Under the pieces are notes generated by a model. That model saw nothing but the letters and a program-made list of their open reading frames with translations, searched no databases and had not been told where the DNA came from. Source: Nitrolancea sp040255925 (GTDB taxonomy: Bacteria > Chloroflexota > Chloroflexia > Thermomicrobiales > Thermomicrobiaceae). From it: a DNA stretch of 64,000 nucleotides. The stretch spans positions 27,339 through 91,338 of the forward strand of contig JBDZVX010000001.1 in assembly GCA_040255925.1 (NCBI GenBank). The letters run 5' to 3'. This document shows, one piece after another, positions 8,744 to 17,892 of this stretch; position 1 is the first letter of the stretch; each line of letters opens with the position of its first letter. Position numbers and translations under genes: made by a program.

Positions 8744-9427
8744 TTAGCTTTTCCACTCACCCGAGCGAAGTTCGGTGGCTCGGGATTGCGCCAACCTATG
8801 CGCCAGGCGGGATGGCTCCGGTAGCCGGTACCGCCTGGTCGTCCGGAGCACCCAATTGACCGCTTCAGACAGCGTGATGAGGTTTCCGACCGAGACGTAG
8901 ACCGGTGTGACTCCCGGCCTCGTGCGTACCGCCATCCCGATAACCTCGTCACGGTCGATCAGTGGCACGGTGCTTCCGCGTTCTTCTCCCAGCTCTCCGT
9001 GGCGGCCAACCAAAATCGACTTGGCGACGCCGATGGTTGGTATCCCCAGTTCATACCCGACGTGACAGGCAATTCCGAATCGCCGTGGGTGGGCCCGGCC
9101 TTGCCCGTCGACCAGAACGAGATCTGGCCTAGTTTCCAGTCCCGCGACTGCGGCCAGACAGACCGGTGCTTCACGGAACGATAGAAGCCCAGGGATGTAT
9201 GGGAACGTGACGGTCTGGATAGCCACATTCTCATCAGCCAGCGTGAGCTCCGGAAACGCCAGCGCAACCGCCGATCCGAGCGCTAGTTCGTCCGCGACGT
9301 GCATGTCGATCGCAGCGATGAGCCGGGGCTCCTTCACGAGCGGCGTTTCGACAACTCGACTCGCCAACTCGGACTGGCGCTCGCGGTACTCGCGGATAAG
9401 TTCAGCCGGAACTCGCGACTTGCTCAT
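8744..9427 (-). CDS. nfi: Endonuclease V (deoxyinosine 3'-endonuclease)
   Basis: 227 residues, the normal size. EndoV cuts DNA (or RNA) one base 3' of inosine as part of deaminated-purine repair. Conserved features: the first catalytic Asp in AAIDMHV, YIPGLLSFREAP (Tyr-Ile-Pro wedge plus catalytic Glu), LVDGQGRAHPRR (second Asp) and GIPTIGVAKSILVG. The usual AGxDV motif is altered to AAIDM, but the Asp is kept. It ends with a basic tail. The gene lies 3 bases downstream of fmt on the same strand, so the two are likely cotranscribed; the pairing looks incidental rather than functional. Confidence 0.94.
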   Translation of the reverse strand: MSKSRVPAELIREYRERQSELASRVVETPLVKEPRLIAAIDMHVADELALGSAVALAFPELTLADENVAIQTVTFPYIPGLLSFREAPVCLAAVAGLETRPDLVLVDGQGRAHPRRFGIACHVGYELGIPTIGVAKSILVGRHGELGEERGSTVPLIDRDEVIGMAVRTRPGVTPVYVSVGNLITLSEAVNWVLRTTRRYRLPEPSRLAHRLAQSRATELRSGEWKS

Positions 9428-9430
9428 TGA

Positions 9431-10384
9431 TTAACCGCCATCATCTGCCGGGTTCTCGAACCGGGCCTCCGGGCCGAGACGCGCGCCGCGGTACCACTCC
9501 TCGGCGGATACCTCCCGCCGGCCTTCGGGTTGGACTCGCAGAAGCCGGATTGGGCTCGTACCAGTCCCCACCAGGATGACAGTCCCGCTCCGGGTTATGG
9601 TTCCAGGGGGTAGCAAGTGCTTCCGGGATATGTCTAATTCCAACACCTTTAGCCGCTTGCCATCGATCATCGTCCAGGTTCCCGGCCAGGGGCTCATCGC
9701 CCGCGTCCGTCGCTCGATCTCTTCCGCCGGTTGCCGCCAGTCGATCCGGCCCTCCGCTTTCGTCAGCTCCCGCGTGTACGTTGCCAGATCCTCAGTCTGG
9801 GGTCGAGCGTGAATCGTCCCAGCCACCCAATCCGCCGCGACGTCCGGGATCATCCGGCCGCTCAGCCCCGCCAGCCGTTCGCTCAGACTTCCAGCGGTTT
9901 CCGTGTCACTGAGCGGCATCGTCGATTGTGCGAGGATCGGGCCGGAATCAAGCTTCCGCACCATCTGAATAATCGAAACGCCCGTCTCCGACTCACCATT
10001 CAGGATCGCCGCCTGTACCGGTGCCGATCCCCGGTAGTGTGGAAGTAACGACGGATGGATGTTCAGGACACCGTGCGCTGGCAGCTCCAGGACCTCACGC
10101 CGGAAGATCTCACCATAGGCGGAGACGACGTAGAGGTCGGCCGGATGGTCCTTCAAGAACGCTACCGCCTCCGGGAAGCGGAGCGACTCCGGTTGCCAGA
10201 CAGGGATGCCAAGCTCAGCCGCAGCTAGCTTAACCGCCGGGGGCCGGAGTTGCTTCCCCCGGCCAGCGGGGCGGTCAGGCTGGGTCACGGCGAGGAGCAC
10301 GTTGAATCGAGGATCTCTCGCTAGCGCGTTGATGGCCGGAACGGCGAATTCCGGCGATCCGAAGAAAACGACGTTAATCGGCAT
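9431..10384 (-). CDS. fmt: Methionyl-tRNA formyltransferase
   Basis: 317 residues. It formylates initiator Met-tRNA using 10-formyl-THF. The N-terminal formyltransferase domain begins INVVFFGSPEFAVPAI and carries VTQPDRPAGRGKQL and the catalytic block NIHPSLLPHYRGSAPVQAAI, with the Asp in MVRKLDSGPIL. The C-terminal OB-like domain includes MSPWPGTWT. It is not accompanied by def (peptide deformylase), the usual partner. The start ATG is well supported by alignment with the family. Confidence 0.96.
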   Translation of the reverse strand: MPINVVFFGSPEFAVPAINALARDPRFNVLLAVTQPDRPAGRGKQLRPPAVKLAAAELGIPVWQPESLRFPEAVAFLKDHPADLYVVSAYGEIFRREVLELPAHGVLNIHPSLLPHYRGSAPVQAAILNGESETGVSIIQMVRKLDSGPILAQSTMPLSDTETAGSLSERLAGLSGRMIPDVAADWVAGTIHARPQTEDLATYTRELTKAEGRIDWRQPAEEIERRTRAMSPWPGTWTMIDGKRLKVLELDISRKHLLPPGTITRSGTVILVGTGTSPIRLLRVQPEGRREVSAEEWYRGARLGPEARFENPADDGG

Positions 10385-10449
10385 TCAAACTATTTCCCAT
10401 TAGTTCTGATCCGCCAAGCCCGGAACGGAGATTGTCCTACCCATTCACC

Positions 10450-10677
10450 TCACCGCCGCAGCCACGCGCATCCATTCGCTATGCTCCGCCATGTTTCGGC
10501 CGGACTGATCGGCTCAAAACGAAGGAATAAGTCCGCGGCGGCGATCGAGACCAACTCCCGAACCCAGGCGCCGATGGTACCAATGATAACCCCAGCCAGT
10601 GCCGCACACACTAGCCGATCGGGCCGGAGGAACACGACGAGGATACCAACGCAGAGCAGCGCGAAAAGCACCGTCAT
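10450..10677 (-). CDS. Small hydrophobic protein, unrecognised
   Basis: An ATG-started frame of 75 residues with two likely membrane helices (VLFALLCVGILVVFL and the ALAGVIIGTIGAW stretch) and a basic end (WLRR). The amino-acid composition is convincing for a membrane protein, but no good ribosome site precedes the ATG and I recognise no family. It lies between fmt and the divergent DUF2298 gene. It could be a real small membrane protein or a chance hydrophobic frame. Confidence 0.4.
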   Translation of the reverse strand: MTVLFALLCVGILVVFLRPDRLVCAALAGVIIGTIGAWVRELVSIAAADLFLRFEPISPAETWRSIANGCAWLRR

Positions 10678-10933
10678 AGGGTGACCATCGACCGGGAATA
10701 GCAGTGCGATATTTATCCAGTTTTAGAAACGCGATGAGCGCCGGGAGCGTGCTCTTGTCGCCATGGTGCTGGCTTATGATAGATAGTCTTGATTTGGTGG
10801 AGGGCGGAACGATCACACTCCAGAGGGTCGGCCATGCTGAACACAAGCAACTCGCAGGCAAAAGGACCACCAGCCCAGGCAATCCGCCTGAGCCCGTGCA
10901 ACAGGTTCCGCTGGTTGCTATCATTTCGCCGCC

Positions 10934-13900
10934 ATGAAAACCCTTCAGGCCCGGCAAGCCGGCTCTTACATCGCCGCGATCGCAATCCTGGCCCTAGCGT
11001 TGACGCTTCGCCTCTACGGGCACAATTGGGACGGCGGCCAGTACCTGCACCCTGACGAGCGCTTCGTCATCACCGTCCTGGTCGATAGGATTCACTTTCC
11101 TAACTTGACGAACCTTGGTAGCCTTCTCGATTCGTGCCATAGCCCGCTCAACGTTCGAGCAATTGGGCGGGATGGGACTCCGGCCTCATTTGCCTATGGC
11201 AGTCTCCCGCTGTATCTCACCGGATTCGTCGCCTGGGTGGTGGGTAGCCTCACGGGCCAGGATCTCAAAACCTATGCCCACATCGTGTCGATCGGCAGGT
11301 ACCTCAGCGGATTCCTGGACGTGGGCACCGTCATGCTCGCGATGCTGTTCGCAAAGCGGGCGTTCGGCTCCGTGGCGGCGCTCCTGACCGGATTGCTGCT
11401 CGCCACAACCGTACTCTCCATCCAGCTCGCCCACTTCTTTACGACGGATTCGTGGATCACCTTTTTCGCCATGGCGGCGCTCTACTGCGCGCAGCGCCTC
11501 CGTGGCGATGACCGTCTCCGCTGGCCGATCCTGGCCGGAGCCGCCGTCGGCGCCGCGCTCGCGACCAAAGTGAGCATCGTGCCCCTTATCCTCCCGATCT
11601 TGGTAGCGATCTTCACGGGGCAACAAGCGCATTCTTCACGACCCACGGTCCGTCGCTCCGCAACACGGGCTATCGTCACGCTCGGTTCCGCGGGACTGGT
11701 CTTTGCCATTTTCGAACCCTATGCGCCTTGGGCACCGCGCCCCTTTCTGCACGATGTCGCCACGCAGTGGGAGATCATCTCCGGGCGGTTCGATATCCCC
11801 TACACGCGCCAGTTCGCGGGTACGGTCCCGGTCGTTTACCAGCTCGATAACCTGATCCGCTGGGGGCTTGGGCCGGTGCTCGGGTTGACCGCGACCGGAA
11901 GCGTTCTCCTCGCGATCCGGAGCAACTGGCGCCATTCGGGCACGGCGGAGTTCCTCCTGCTTGCCTGGATCGTCCCCTATTTCCTGCTAATCAACACGGC
12001 AGAGGCGAAGTTCTTCCGCTATACCGCCCCGATCATTCCAGCACTCGTCATCCTGACCGGATCGTTCCTGGCGCGCCATCTCTCCCTCACGTCTACCCAG
12101 CGCCTGCCTCGCCTGCTGACGTTTGGCGCGACCGTTGTCGTCATCGCTGGAACCTTGATCTGGTCGGCGGCCTTTGCGTCGATCTACTCAAGGCCGCACA
12201 CCAGGGTCGCGGCTTCCGAATGGATCCACGAGCACGTCCCCACCGGGAGCACGATCACCTCGGAGTACTGGGACGACCAACTCCCTCTTCCCCTGTATGC
12301 TCCACCCGGCCAGAATCAGTTCCGGCACCTCACGCTCGACCTCTATGCCGACCGAAACAACGACGATGCGTTCAGTTATGTCAATGACTTCCTTCAGCAG
12401 GCGGATTACATCGTCCTCTCCAGCGATCGGCTCGCTGAGTCGATCCCGCGGCTCCCCTGGCGCTATCCGGTAGTCAGCCGGTACTACACGCTCCTCGAAT
12501 CCGGTCAACTCGGCTTCCAACTCGTGTACGAGTCGGATGACGCGCTCCATCTCGGTCCGTTTCAGATCCATGATCGATCGGCCGACGAGAGCTTCACGGT
12601 CTACGATCATCCACACGTCCGGATCTATAAAAAGGTCCGGACCCTGACATCCGACGACCTGCGCCAGCGGTTTGCCTGGTCGCTGGATCAGCCGTGGTCG
12701 CCCAGCCGATCGCCCGGAATCGCCAAGCTCCTCTCCGGTGCGCCGGCAAGTCAGCTGCCGATTGCGAGCGATCCCGGCTGGTCGGCCTCGACCACCACGC
12801 AAGCGCCTGTCGCGATTCTTGCTTGGCTCGTGGTGCTCACGGCGTTGGCGGCCGTGACCGCGCCGGTGACCATGCTGTTCTTTCGCGGCTTTGGCGATCT
12901 CGGCTGGGGCTTCGCCCGGCCGGCCGGCCTGATTGTCTCAGCTTATGCAGTCTGGATCGCGGTAAGCCTCGGAATCGCGCGGTTCAGCCTTGAATGGATC
13001 ATTGGAATCGTCGCCCTGGTCGCGCTCATCGTTTGGATCGGGCTGCGAGGGAAGCTGAAGGTGCTGGCGGCGGAAGTCCGCGCCCACTGGCGGATGATGC
13101 TGGTCAGCGAGGTGGTCTTTCTCACGGCATTCGGCTTCTTCCTGCTCCTCCGTGCGCTGAACCCGGACCTCTGGCAGACCACGCTGGGCGGTGAGAAGCC
13201 GATGGAGATGGCCTTCATCAGCGCCATCGGCCGGAGCGCGACCTTCCCTCCGTATGATCCCTGGTACGCGGACGGGATCATCAACTATTACTACTATGGG
13301 TTCTACCTGATCGCGCTGCTCTGGAAACTCTGTGGGGTCCCATCCGAGATCGGGTTTCAACTCGGAATCGCCACCGTCAGCGCTGCGTTGGTGAGCGGCC
13401 TGTTCAGCATGGCCTCGACGCTCACCGCCGATTTCCTATCCACAAAGCGCCTTTCCTGGATGATCACCGGCGGGCTCATCGGCGTCGTGCTGCACACCGT
13501 CATCGGTAACCTCGACGCCGCGCGACAAATCCTCATGCATGGCACGACCGCGATCGACTTTTGGCAAAGCAGCCGGGTGGTCGACAGAGGGATCACCGAG
13601 TTCCCCTACTTCACCCAGATCTGGGCCGATCTCCACCCGCACGCCATCGCGCTCCCGATCACGGTATTGCTCATCGGGCTCGCCTACACCCGGCTCCGCT
13701 CGATGCCCGGCGAGATCCCGGCGAGGTTCTGGATACCGGCGGTTGGATTGCTCCTGGGAACGTTGCTGGTGGTTAACGCCTGGGATATGCCGCTTGCGGC
13801 GCTCCTCATCAGCGCGGCCATCCTCACCCGCGCGTTTCGGGAGCCGACCTCGTTCCGGACGTACGCGCGAGCCGGATTGGCCTGGGTCGCCGCGCTGGCC

Positions 13901-15376
13901 GTTGCCGGGCTGCTGTTTATGCCGTTTCTCTCCCGCTACATACCGATGGTGAGCGGCGCCGGCTTGACCTCTGAAGGCACAACGTGGAACCAGTATCTGA
14001 TTCACTTTGGAATCTTCCTCGGAATCCTGGCCGCGGCGGGTACCGCCTGGATCGGTCGCCGGTCGATCGTTACCTGGGTGCCGAGTCGACTGCTCGCGTC
14101 GGCCGGCGCGGTCAGCGCGCTCGCCGGGTTCACGTTGGCCAGTCTCTTTTTCGCGCCACCACAAACGGATCTCGTGACCCTCGCGGTCACCGGCGCCGTC
14201 ATCGTCATGTTCGCGGCGGCCTTCCCGCCTATCGCCTATTGCGTCCTTATCGACCACCGGCGACGCTCGTTACTCTGCGCCGCGAGCATCACACTGATGA
14301 CGGTCGTCGGGCTGCTCGCGCCCTACCGGCTGACCGCATCGCTGTTGCTAATGCCTCTTCTGCTCGGCATCCTCCTCTGGCTCCGCTTCCCGCACCGCCC
14401 GCCGTTAGCCCTCGTCGGGCTCTGCCTAGCGGCAGCGGCCGGGGTCACCCTCGGCACCGACCTGCTCTTCGTGATCGACGATCTGCAGGGCTCGATCTGG
14501 GAGCGCATGAATACCGTGTTCAAGTTTTACCTGCAAGGCTGGACCTTCTACGCGCTCGCGGCGACCATCGCCCTAGTCTGGTTGCTCAACCGTGCCGCGC
14601 TCGAAACTACGGCTCACCGCCTTCATTTCGTCGCCCAGCCGCTGAAGACTCGTGAAATGCCGGGCGCCGCTATGATGACTTGCGGAGACCACTATCCGCT
14701 GGCGCCGGTCTCGCTCAGCGTTGCGCTGTTGCTGGTCATCGTCGGGCTGGCCTACCCGCTCTTCGGCACCCCCGAGCGACTCGCCCAGCGGATGCCGGGA
14801 AGCCCAGCCGGGCTCTCTCTTGACGGGCTAGCCTGGATGCGCGAATCGACGATCACAAACGCGCTCGGTGAGCGGATCGATTTCGCCGGAGACTACGATG
14901 CGATCGTCTGGTTGCGTGGCCATGCTAAAGGCAACCCAGTGATCCTTGAGGCGAGCATCGGTCCTTACCGGGGGAACGGCACGCGAATTTCGGCGGCGAC
15001 CGGGCTGCCGGCCGTGCTGGGGTGGGACCGCCATGAGCGCCAGCAGCGGTATGCACCGGGAATTGACCAACGCCTGCGTGATATCCGAGAGATCTACCGT
15101 ACCTCAACCATCGAACGCAAACGGCTCCTGCTCCGGACCTACGACGTACGATACGTCGTCGTTGGAGATGTCGAACGGCGCTGGACGATCGAGGCGCCCT
15201 TCGCCGGGGCGACGGACCCATATGAGCATTACGCTTCGCCGGAGGGTTTGGCGGCCTTTGACCGGATGGTCGGGACCGACCTGCGGGTCGCATTCCGGTC
15301 CGGGCAGACCACCGTCTACGAGGTGATCCCATTCCCCTCGCTGCCTCCTGACGTCGCTATGGGAGCACCCTCGTGA
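10934..15376 (+). CDS. Giant GT-C glycosyltransferase/DUF2298 (Chlor_Arch_YYY) fusion membrane protein
   Basis: 1480 residues, almost all hydrophobic helices. The N-terminal half (about 1-640) resembles GT-C dolichyl/undecaprenyl-phosphate-sugar-dependent mannosyltransferases: a first helix, then an acidic loop motif LHPDERF (Asp41-Glu42) and a soluble part with TGSTITSEYWDDQLP near 430. The second half (about 640-1400) is a DUF2298/TIGR03662 domain with the eponymous tyrosine run at residues 785-788 after DPWYADG, then WADLHPHAIALP, NAWDMPLAAL and RMNTVFKFYLQGW. A soluble C-terminal tail carries ILEASIGPYRGNGTRIS and VLGWDRHERQQRY. Each of these C-terminal blocks recurs in the next gene. Its stop overlaps the GTG of that gene. 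I infer a membrane glycosyltransferase with lipid-linked donors; no substrate is known. Confidence 0.85.
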   Translation: MKTLQARQAGSYIAAIAILALALTLRLYGHNWDGGQYLHPDERFVITVLVDRIHFPNLTNLGSLLDSCHSPLNVRAIGRDGTPASFAYGSLPLYLTGFVAWVVGSLTGQDLKTYAHIVSIGRYLSGFLDVGTVMLAMLFAKRAFGSVAALLTGLLLATTVLSIQLAHFFTTDSWITFFAMAALYCAQRLRGDDRLRWPILAGAAVGAALATKVSIVPLILPILVAIFTGQQAHSSRPTVRRSATRAIVTLGSAGLVFAIFEPYAPWAPRPFLHDVATQWEIISGRFDIPYTRQFAGTVPVVYQLDNLIRWGLGPVLGLTATGSVLLAIRSNWRHSGTAEFLLLAWIVPYFLLINTAEAKFFRYTAPIIPALVILTGSFLARHLSLTSTQRLPRLLTFGATVVVIAGTLIWSAAFASIYSRPHTRVAASEWIHEHVPTGSTITSEYWDDQLPLPLYAPPGQNQFRHLTLDLYADRNNDDAFSYVNDFLQQADYIVLSSDRLAESIPRLPWRYPVVSRYYTLLESGQLGFQLVYESDDALHLGPFQIHDRSADESFTVYDHPHVRIYKKVRTLTSDDLRQRFAWSLDQPWSPSRSPGIAKLLSGAPASQLPIASDPGWSASTTTQAPVAILAWLVVLTALAAVTAPVTMLFFRGFGDLGWGFARPAGLIVSAYAVWIAVSLGIARFSLEWIIGIVALVALIVWIGLRGKLKVLAAEVRAHWRMMLVSEVVFLTAFGFFLLLRALNPDLWQTTLGGEKPMEMAFISAIGRSATFPPYDPWYADGIINYYYYGFYLIALLWKLCGVPSEIGFQLGIATVSAALVSGLFSMASTLTADFLSTKRLSWMITGGLIGVVLHTVIGNLDAARQILMHGTTAIDFWQSSRVVDRGITEFPYFTQIWADLHPHAIALPITVLLIGLAYTRLRSMPGEIPARFWIPAVGLLLGTLLVVNAWDMPLAALLISAAILTRAFREPTSFRTYARAGLAWVAALAVAGLLFMPFLSRYIPMVSGAGLTSEGTTWNQYLIHFGIFLGILAAAGTAWIGRRSIVTWVPSRLLASAGAVSALAGFTLASLFFAPPQTDLVTLAVTGAVIVMFAAAFPPIAYCVLIDHRRRSLLCAASITLMTVVGLLAPYRLTASLLLMPLLLGILLWLRFPHRPPLALVGLCLAAAAGVTLGTDLLFVIDDLQGSIWERMNTVFKFYLQGWTFYALAATIALVWLLNRAALETTAHRLHFVAQPLKTREMPGAAMMTCGDHYPLAPVSLSVALLLVIVGLAYPLFGTPERLAQRMPGSPAGLSLDGLAWMRESTITNALGERIDFAGDYDAIVWLRGHAKGNPVILEASIGPYRGNGTRISAATGLPAVLGWDRHERQQRYAPGIDQRLRDIREIYRTSTIERKRLLLRTYDVRYVVVGDVERRWTIEAPFAGATDPYEHYASPEGLAAFDRMVGTDLRVAFRSGQTTVYEVIPFPSLPPDVAMGAPS

Positions 15377-17772
15377 CCCCGATCGACGCGCTCGGCGAGG
15401 GAATGATCTGGTACGCTGCGGTCAGTCTGCTGGCTTGGGGCGTTTACCCGGTGATCTACCGGGCGACGCCTGGCCTGCGCGACCGTGGAATATCGCTCGT
15501 CCGGCCGCTCGGCCTGCTTGTTAGCGTCTTGGTCCCTTGGTGGCTATCGGCGATGGGCATCCTACTCTTCTCCGACCCGGTGATCGTTGGATGTTTTCTG
15601 GCGCTGGCGGCCACTCTCTGGACAATCGAGGTCCGCCGCCGCGAACTGATCGCTTTCATCCGGGACAACCGGCGCACGATGCTGATCTTTGAGTCCGCCG
15701 CGCTGATTCTGTTCCTGGGCTATATCCTCTTTCGTGGCTTCAACCCAGCGATAGCCTTCACCGAAAAACCGATGGACTTCGCCTTCCTCTCCAGCGCGAT
15801 CCGAACCCAGGCGATGCCGCCGACTGATCCCTGGTACGCCGGCCAGCCGATCAACTACTACTACCTCGGCTACGTGCTGATCGCGGTTATCGCCCGGCTG
15901 TCCCGGATCGATCCGGCCGTAGCGTATAACCTCGGCCTGGCGACACTCTTCGCTTCCAGCACGATCGCCGCGGCCGGAACGGCGACGAACATCGCCCATA
16001 CTTGGCCAGGCGCGACGCGCACGCGAACGGTTGCTTCTGGACTGCTCGGGGGACTACTGCTCGCCGGAGTCGGCAATTTAGTCACGCTCGTTGAAATCCT
16101 ACGGAGCCCACGGCTAACGCTCACGCAATCCTGGTTTGAAGGCGTCGGCTGGGGAGCGTCGCGCGTCATCACCGATACCGGTATTCCAGGCTCGGCAGGG
16201 CCGCATCCCACGATCAACGAGTTCCCCGCCTTCTCGTTCATCCTCGGCGATCTCCACCCACACCTTCTGGCCTATCCCCTCTTTCTTTCGGCGATCGGGC
16301 TGGCGTTCGGGCTGTGGGCAACCCTCACCCCCGGCCCCTCTCCCAATTCTGAGAGAGTGGGAATCGCTGACCAACGTGCTCCCCTCTCCCAAACGTTGGG
16401 AGAGGGGCCGGGGGTGAGGGCCATAGGGGTGAGGGCCCTCGCCCTCGCCGGCATACTGGTAGGCGCGCTCTACGCCGTGAACGCCTGGGATATGCCGACA
16501 GCGTTCTTGATAATGGCTGGCACGGTCGTCATCAGTAGATCCAGGATCGATCGGCAAACTGCGTTCCCACTGGCGGCACTTGGCGTCTCCGCGCTCATCA
16601 CGCTCCTCCCCTTCGCGCTCCACTACACCCCGCCGGTTGGGACCGACATCGGCTGGATAACAGATCCTCCCATAGCAATCCCCGGAATGGAGTTCATCAT
16701 CCGGACACTGGGCCTCGTCGTCTGGCCGAAGAGCTCGCTCACTGATCTCCTGCTGATCTATGGGTTGTTCCTGGTGATCTTCGTGCTCTTCGCTCTTAGC
16801 CTCTGGTGGTCCATACCCGTCGACCGCCGGCGCCCGCCGGCAATGCTCCTCATCCTCTCGCCGCTGTTCCTCATCACCGCGCTCGCCGCTCAGTTTGCCG
16901 GGCTGGCGCTCTTTGGGCTTCCAGTTCTCGCGCTGCTCTGGATCGTCCGGAACGGAAATGGTGAGTACGCTCCCCGGTTCACCGCCTGGCTCTTCGCTGT
17001 CGCGTTCGTTCTCGTCCTGGCGGCAGAAGTCGTCTTCCTCCGGGACGTGTTCGGCGACCGGATGAACACGGTGTTCAAGGTTTACTTCCAGGTCTGGGGT
17101 ATCCTCGCGATCGCCGCCGCCGTGGCGCTCCCAGCCGCATTGTCGGCGATCGCAGTCCGTGATGGGAGAGGTCCGGCGCTGGCAATGGGAGCGATCATCG
17201 CGACGCTCATCACCGGCGCCGCCCTCTACATACCGATCTCGGCCTACCATTGGGATAATGGCTTCGCCAATTGGCACGGGTTGGATGGGATCGCCTACAT
17301 TCACCAAATCGCGCCCGCCGAACGAGAGGCTATCGACTGGCTCAGGAACCACGCCCAGCCCAGCGATGTGGTGCTCGAAGCGCCGGGATGCTCTTACGGC
17401 AGCAGCAACGGTCTTCCGGATAGCCGAGTCTCGATGGCCACGGGAGTTACCACCGTCATCGGCTGGCAGTCTCACGAGTATCAATGGCGAGCCGGACAGC
17501 CAGGACTATTCCAGGAGATCGCGGAACGCCAGCAGGCCGTCGACCAGATCTACGAGAATCCGGAATCGGATGCCGCCAGCAAAGCTATCGAACGGCACCA
17601 TGTGACGTATATCTACATCGGCGTGCTTGAAACCCGTGGCTCAGATCTGGAGTGTGGAGGATCGGCGCCGTACCCAGTTATCTCCACCGAAACGCTACAG
17701 CGCCTCGGCTGGACGCCGGTTTATAATTCAGGCGATGTCCGGGTTTTCTATCGCCCAGCCACTGGTGCATAA
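15373..17772 (+). CDS. DUF2298 (Chlor_Arch_YYY) membrane protein
   Basis: 799 residues starting at a GTG that overlaps the previous stop (GTGA). It matches the second half of the upstream 1480-residue protein from end to end: PTDPWYAGQPINYYYLGY (Tyr162-164), ILGDLHPHLLAYPL, NAWDMPTAF, RMNTVFKVYFQVWG, VVLEAPGCSYG and VIGWQSHEYQWR. Tandem duplication followed by fusion of one copy to a GT-C domain is a likely origin. Residues about 317-350 (TLTPGPSPNSERV... to ...LGEGPGVRA) are encoded by a palindromic repeat inserted in frame between two membrane helices and absent from the paralog. The family is limited mainly to Chloroflexota and some archaea and has no proven activity; a glycosyltransferase-like role is inferred. 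Confidence 0.85.
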   Translation: MTPIDALGEGMIWYAAVSLLAWGVYPVIYRATPGLRDRGISLVRPLGLLVSVLVPWWLSAMGILLFSDPVIVGCFLALAATLWTIEVRRRELIAFIRDNRRTMLIFESAALILFLGYILFRGFNPAIAFTEKPMDFAFLSSAIRTQAMPPTDPWYAGQPINYYYLGYVLIAVIARLSRIDPAVAYNLGLATLFASSTIAAAGTATNIAHTWPGATRTRTVASGLLGGLLLAGVGNLVTLVEILRSPRLTLTQSWFEGVGWGASRVITDTGIPGSAGPHPTINEFPAFSFILGDLHPHLLAYPLFLSAIGLAFGLWATLTPGPSPNSERVGIADQRAPLSQTLGEGPGVRAIGVRALALAGILVGALYAVNAWDMPTAFLIMAGTVVISRSRIDRQTAFPLAALGVSALITLLPFALHYTPPVGTDIGWITDPPIAIPGMEFIIRTLGLVVWPKSSLTDLLLIYGLFLVIFVLFALSLWWSIPVDRRRPPAMLLILSPLFLITALAAQFAGLALFGLPVLALLWIVRNGNGEYAPRFTAWLFAVAFVLVLAAEVVFLRDVFGDRMNTVFKVYFQVWGILAIAAAVALPAALSAIAVRDGRGPALAMGAIIATLITGAALYIPISAYHWDNGFANWHGLDGIAYIHQIAPAEREAIDWLRNHAQPSDVVLEAPGCSYGSSNGLPDSRVSMATGVTTVIGWQSHEYQWRAGQPGLFQEIAERQQAVDQIYENPESDAASKAIERHHVTYIYIGVLETRGSDLECGGSAPYPVISTETLQRLGWTPVYNSGDVRVFYRPATGA
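16322..16420. repeat. Palindromic repeat element inserted in frame in a coding region
   Basis: Perfect 24-base inverted arms at 16322-16345 and 16397-16420 (CCCTCACCCCCGGCCCCTCT at the left edge) flank a 51-base centre. The right arm can also pair with 16381-16391 to form a smaller inner hairpin (11-bp stem around AACGT). A 12-base direct repeat GGGGTGAGGGCC occurs at 16411-16422 and again at 16426-16437 on the 3' edge. The element is open in the gene's frame and translates as LTPGPSPN...LGEGPGVR, a peptide that recurs in many unrelated bacterial proteins as the readout of this repeat class. I see no second copy in the window. Confidence 0.85.
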
Positions 17773-17783
17773 TTCTGAGTAAA

Positions 17784-17813
17784 TTGACCCACCTTGCGGC
17801 GCTATGCTACGAT
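17784..17813 (+). promoter_or_regulatory. Promoter of the infC-rpmI-rplT operon
   Basis: TTGACC (17784-17789), an 18-base spacer, and TACGAT (17808-17813) preceded by an extended -10 TGC. It starts 12 bases after the stop of the DUF2298 gene and would put transcription start near 17820, giving a leader of about 70 bases before infC. Confidence 0.6.
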
Positions 17814-17835
17814 TATGACGAGGTAGTAGGAGATG

Positions 17836-17868
17836 ACCGCAGCACGTTGTTCTTTAAGTTGCTGCGGT
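17836..17868 (+). promoter_or_regulatory. Leader hairpin upstream of infC
   Basis: ACCGCAGCA (17836-17844) pairs perfectly with TGCTGCGGT (17860-17868) around a 15-base loop. No U-run follows, so it is not an intrinsic terminator. It lies in the predicted 5' leader, 13 bases before the ribosome site of infC. Leaders of infC-rpmI-rplT operons are autoregulated by L20 or IF-3 in other bacteria; a similar role here is inference. Confidence 0.5.
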
Positions 17869-17892
17869 TCTACATGTCAGTGGGAGGCATCC

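Noticed and set aside
16114..17484. 456-codon minus-strand frame inside the second DUF2298 gene
   Set aside because: It is rich in charged and Glu/Arg residues with no motif; a by-product of GC-rich codon use opposite a hydrophobic protein.
17833..17892. N-terminal extension of IF-3 from the ATG at 17833
   Set aside because: The 20 Cys-rich residues do not resemble IF-3, AGGAG sits too close to this ATG, and the ATC start has ideal spacing.
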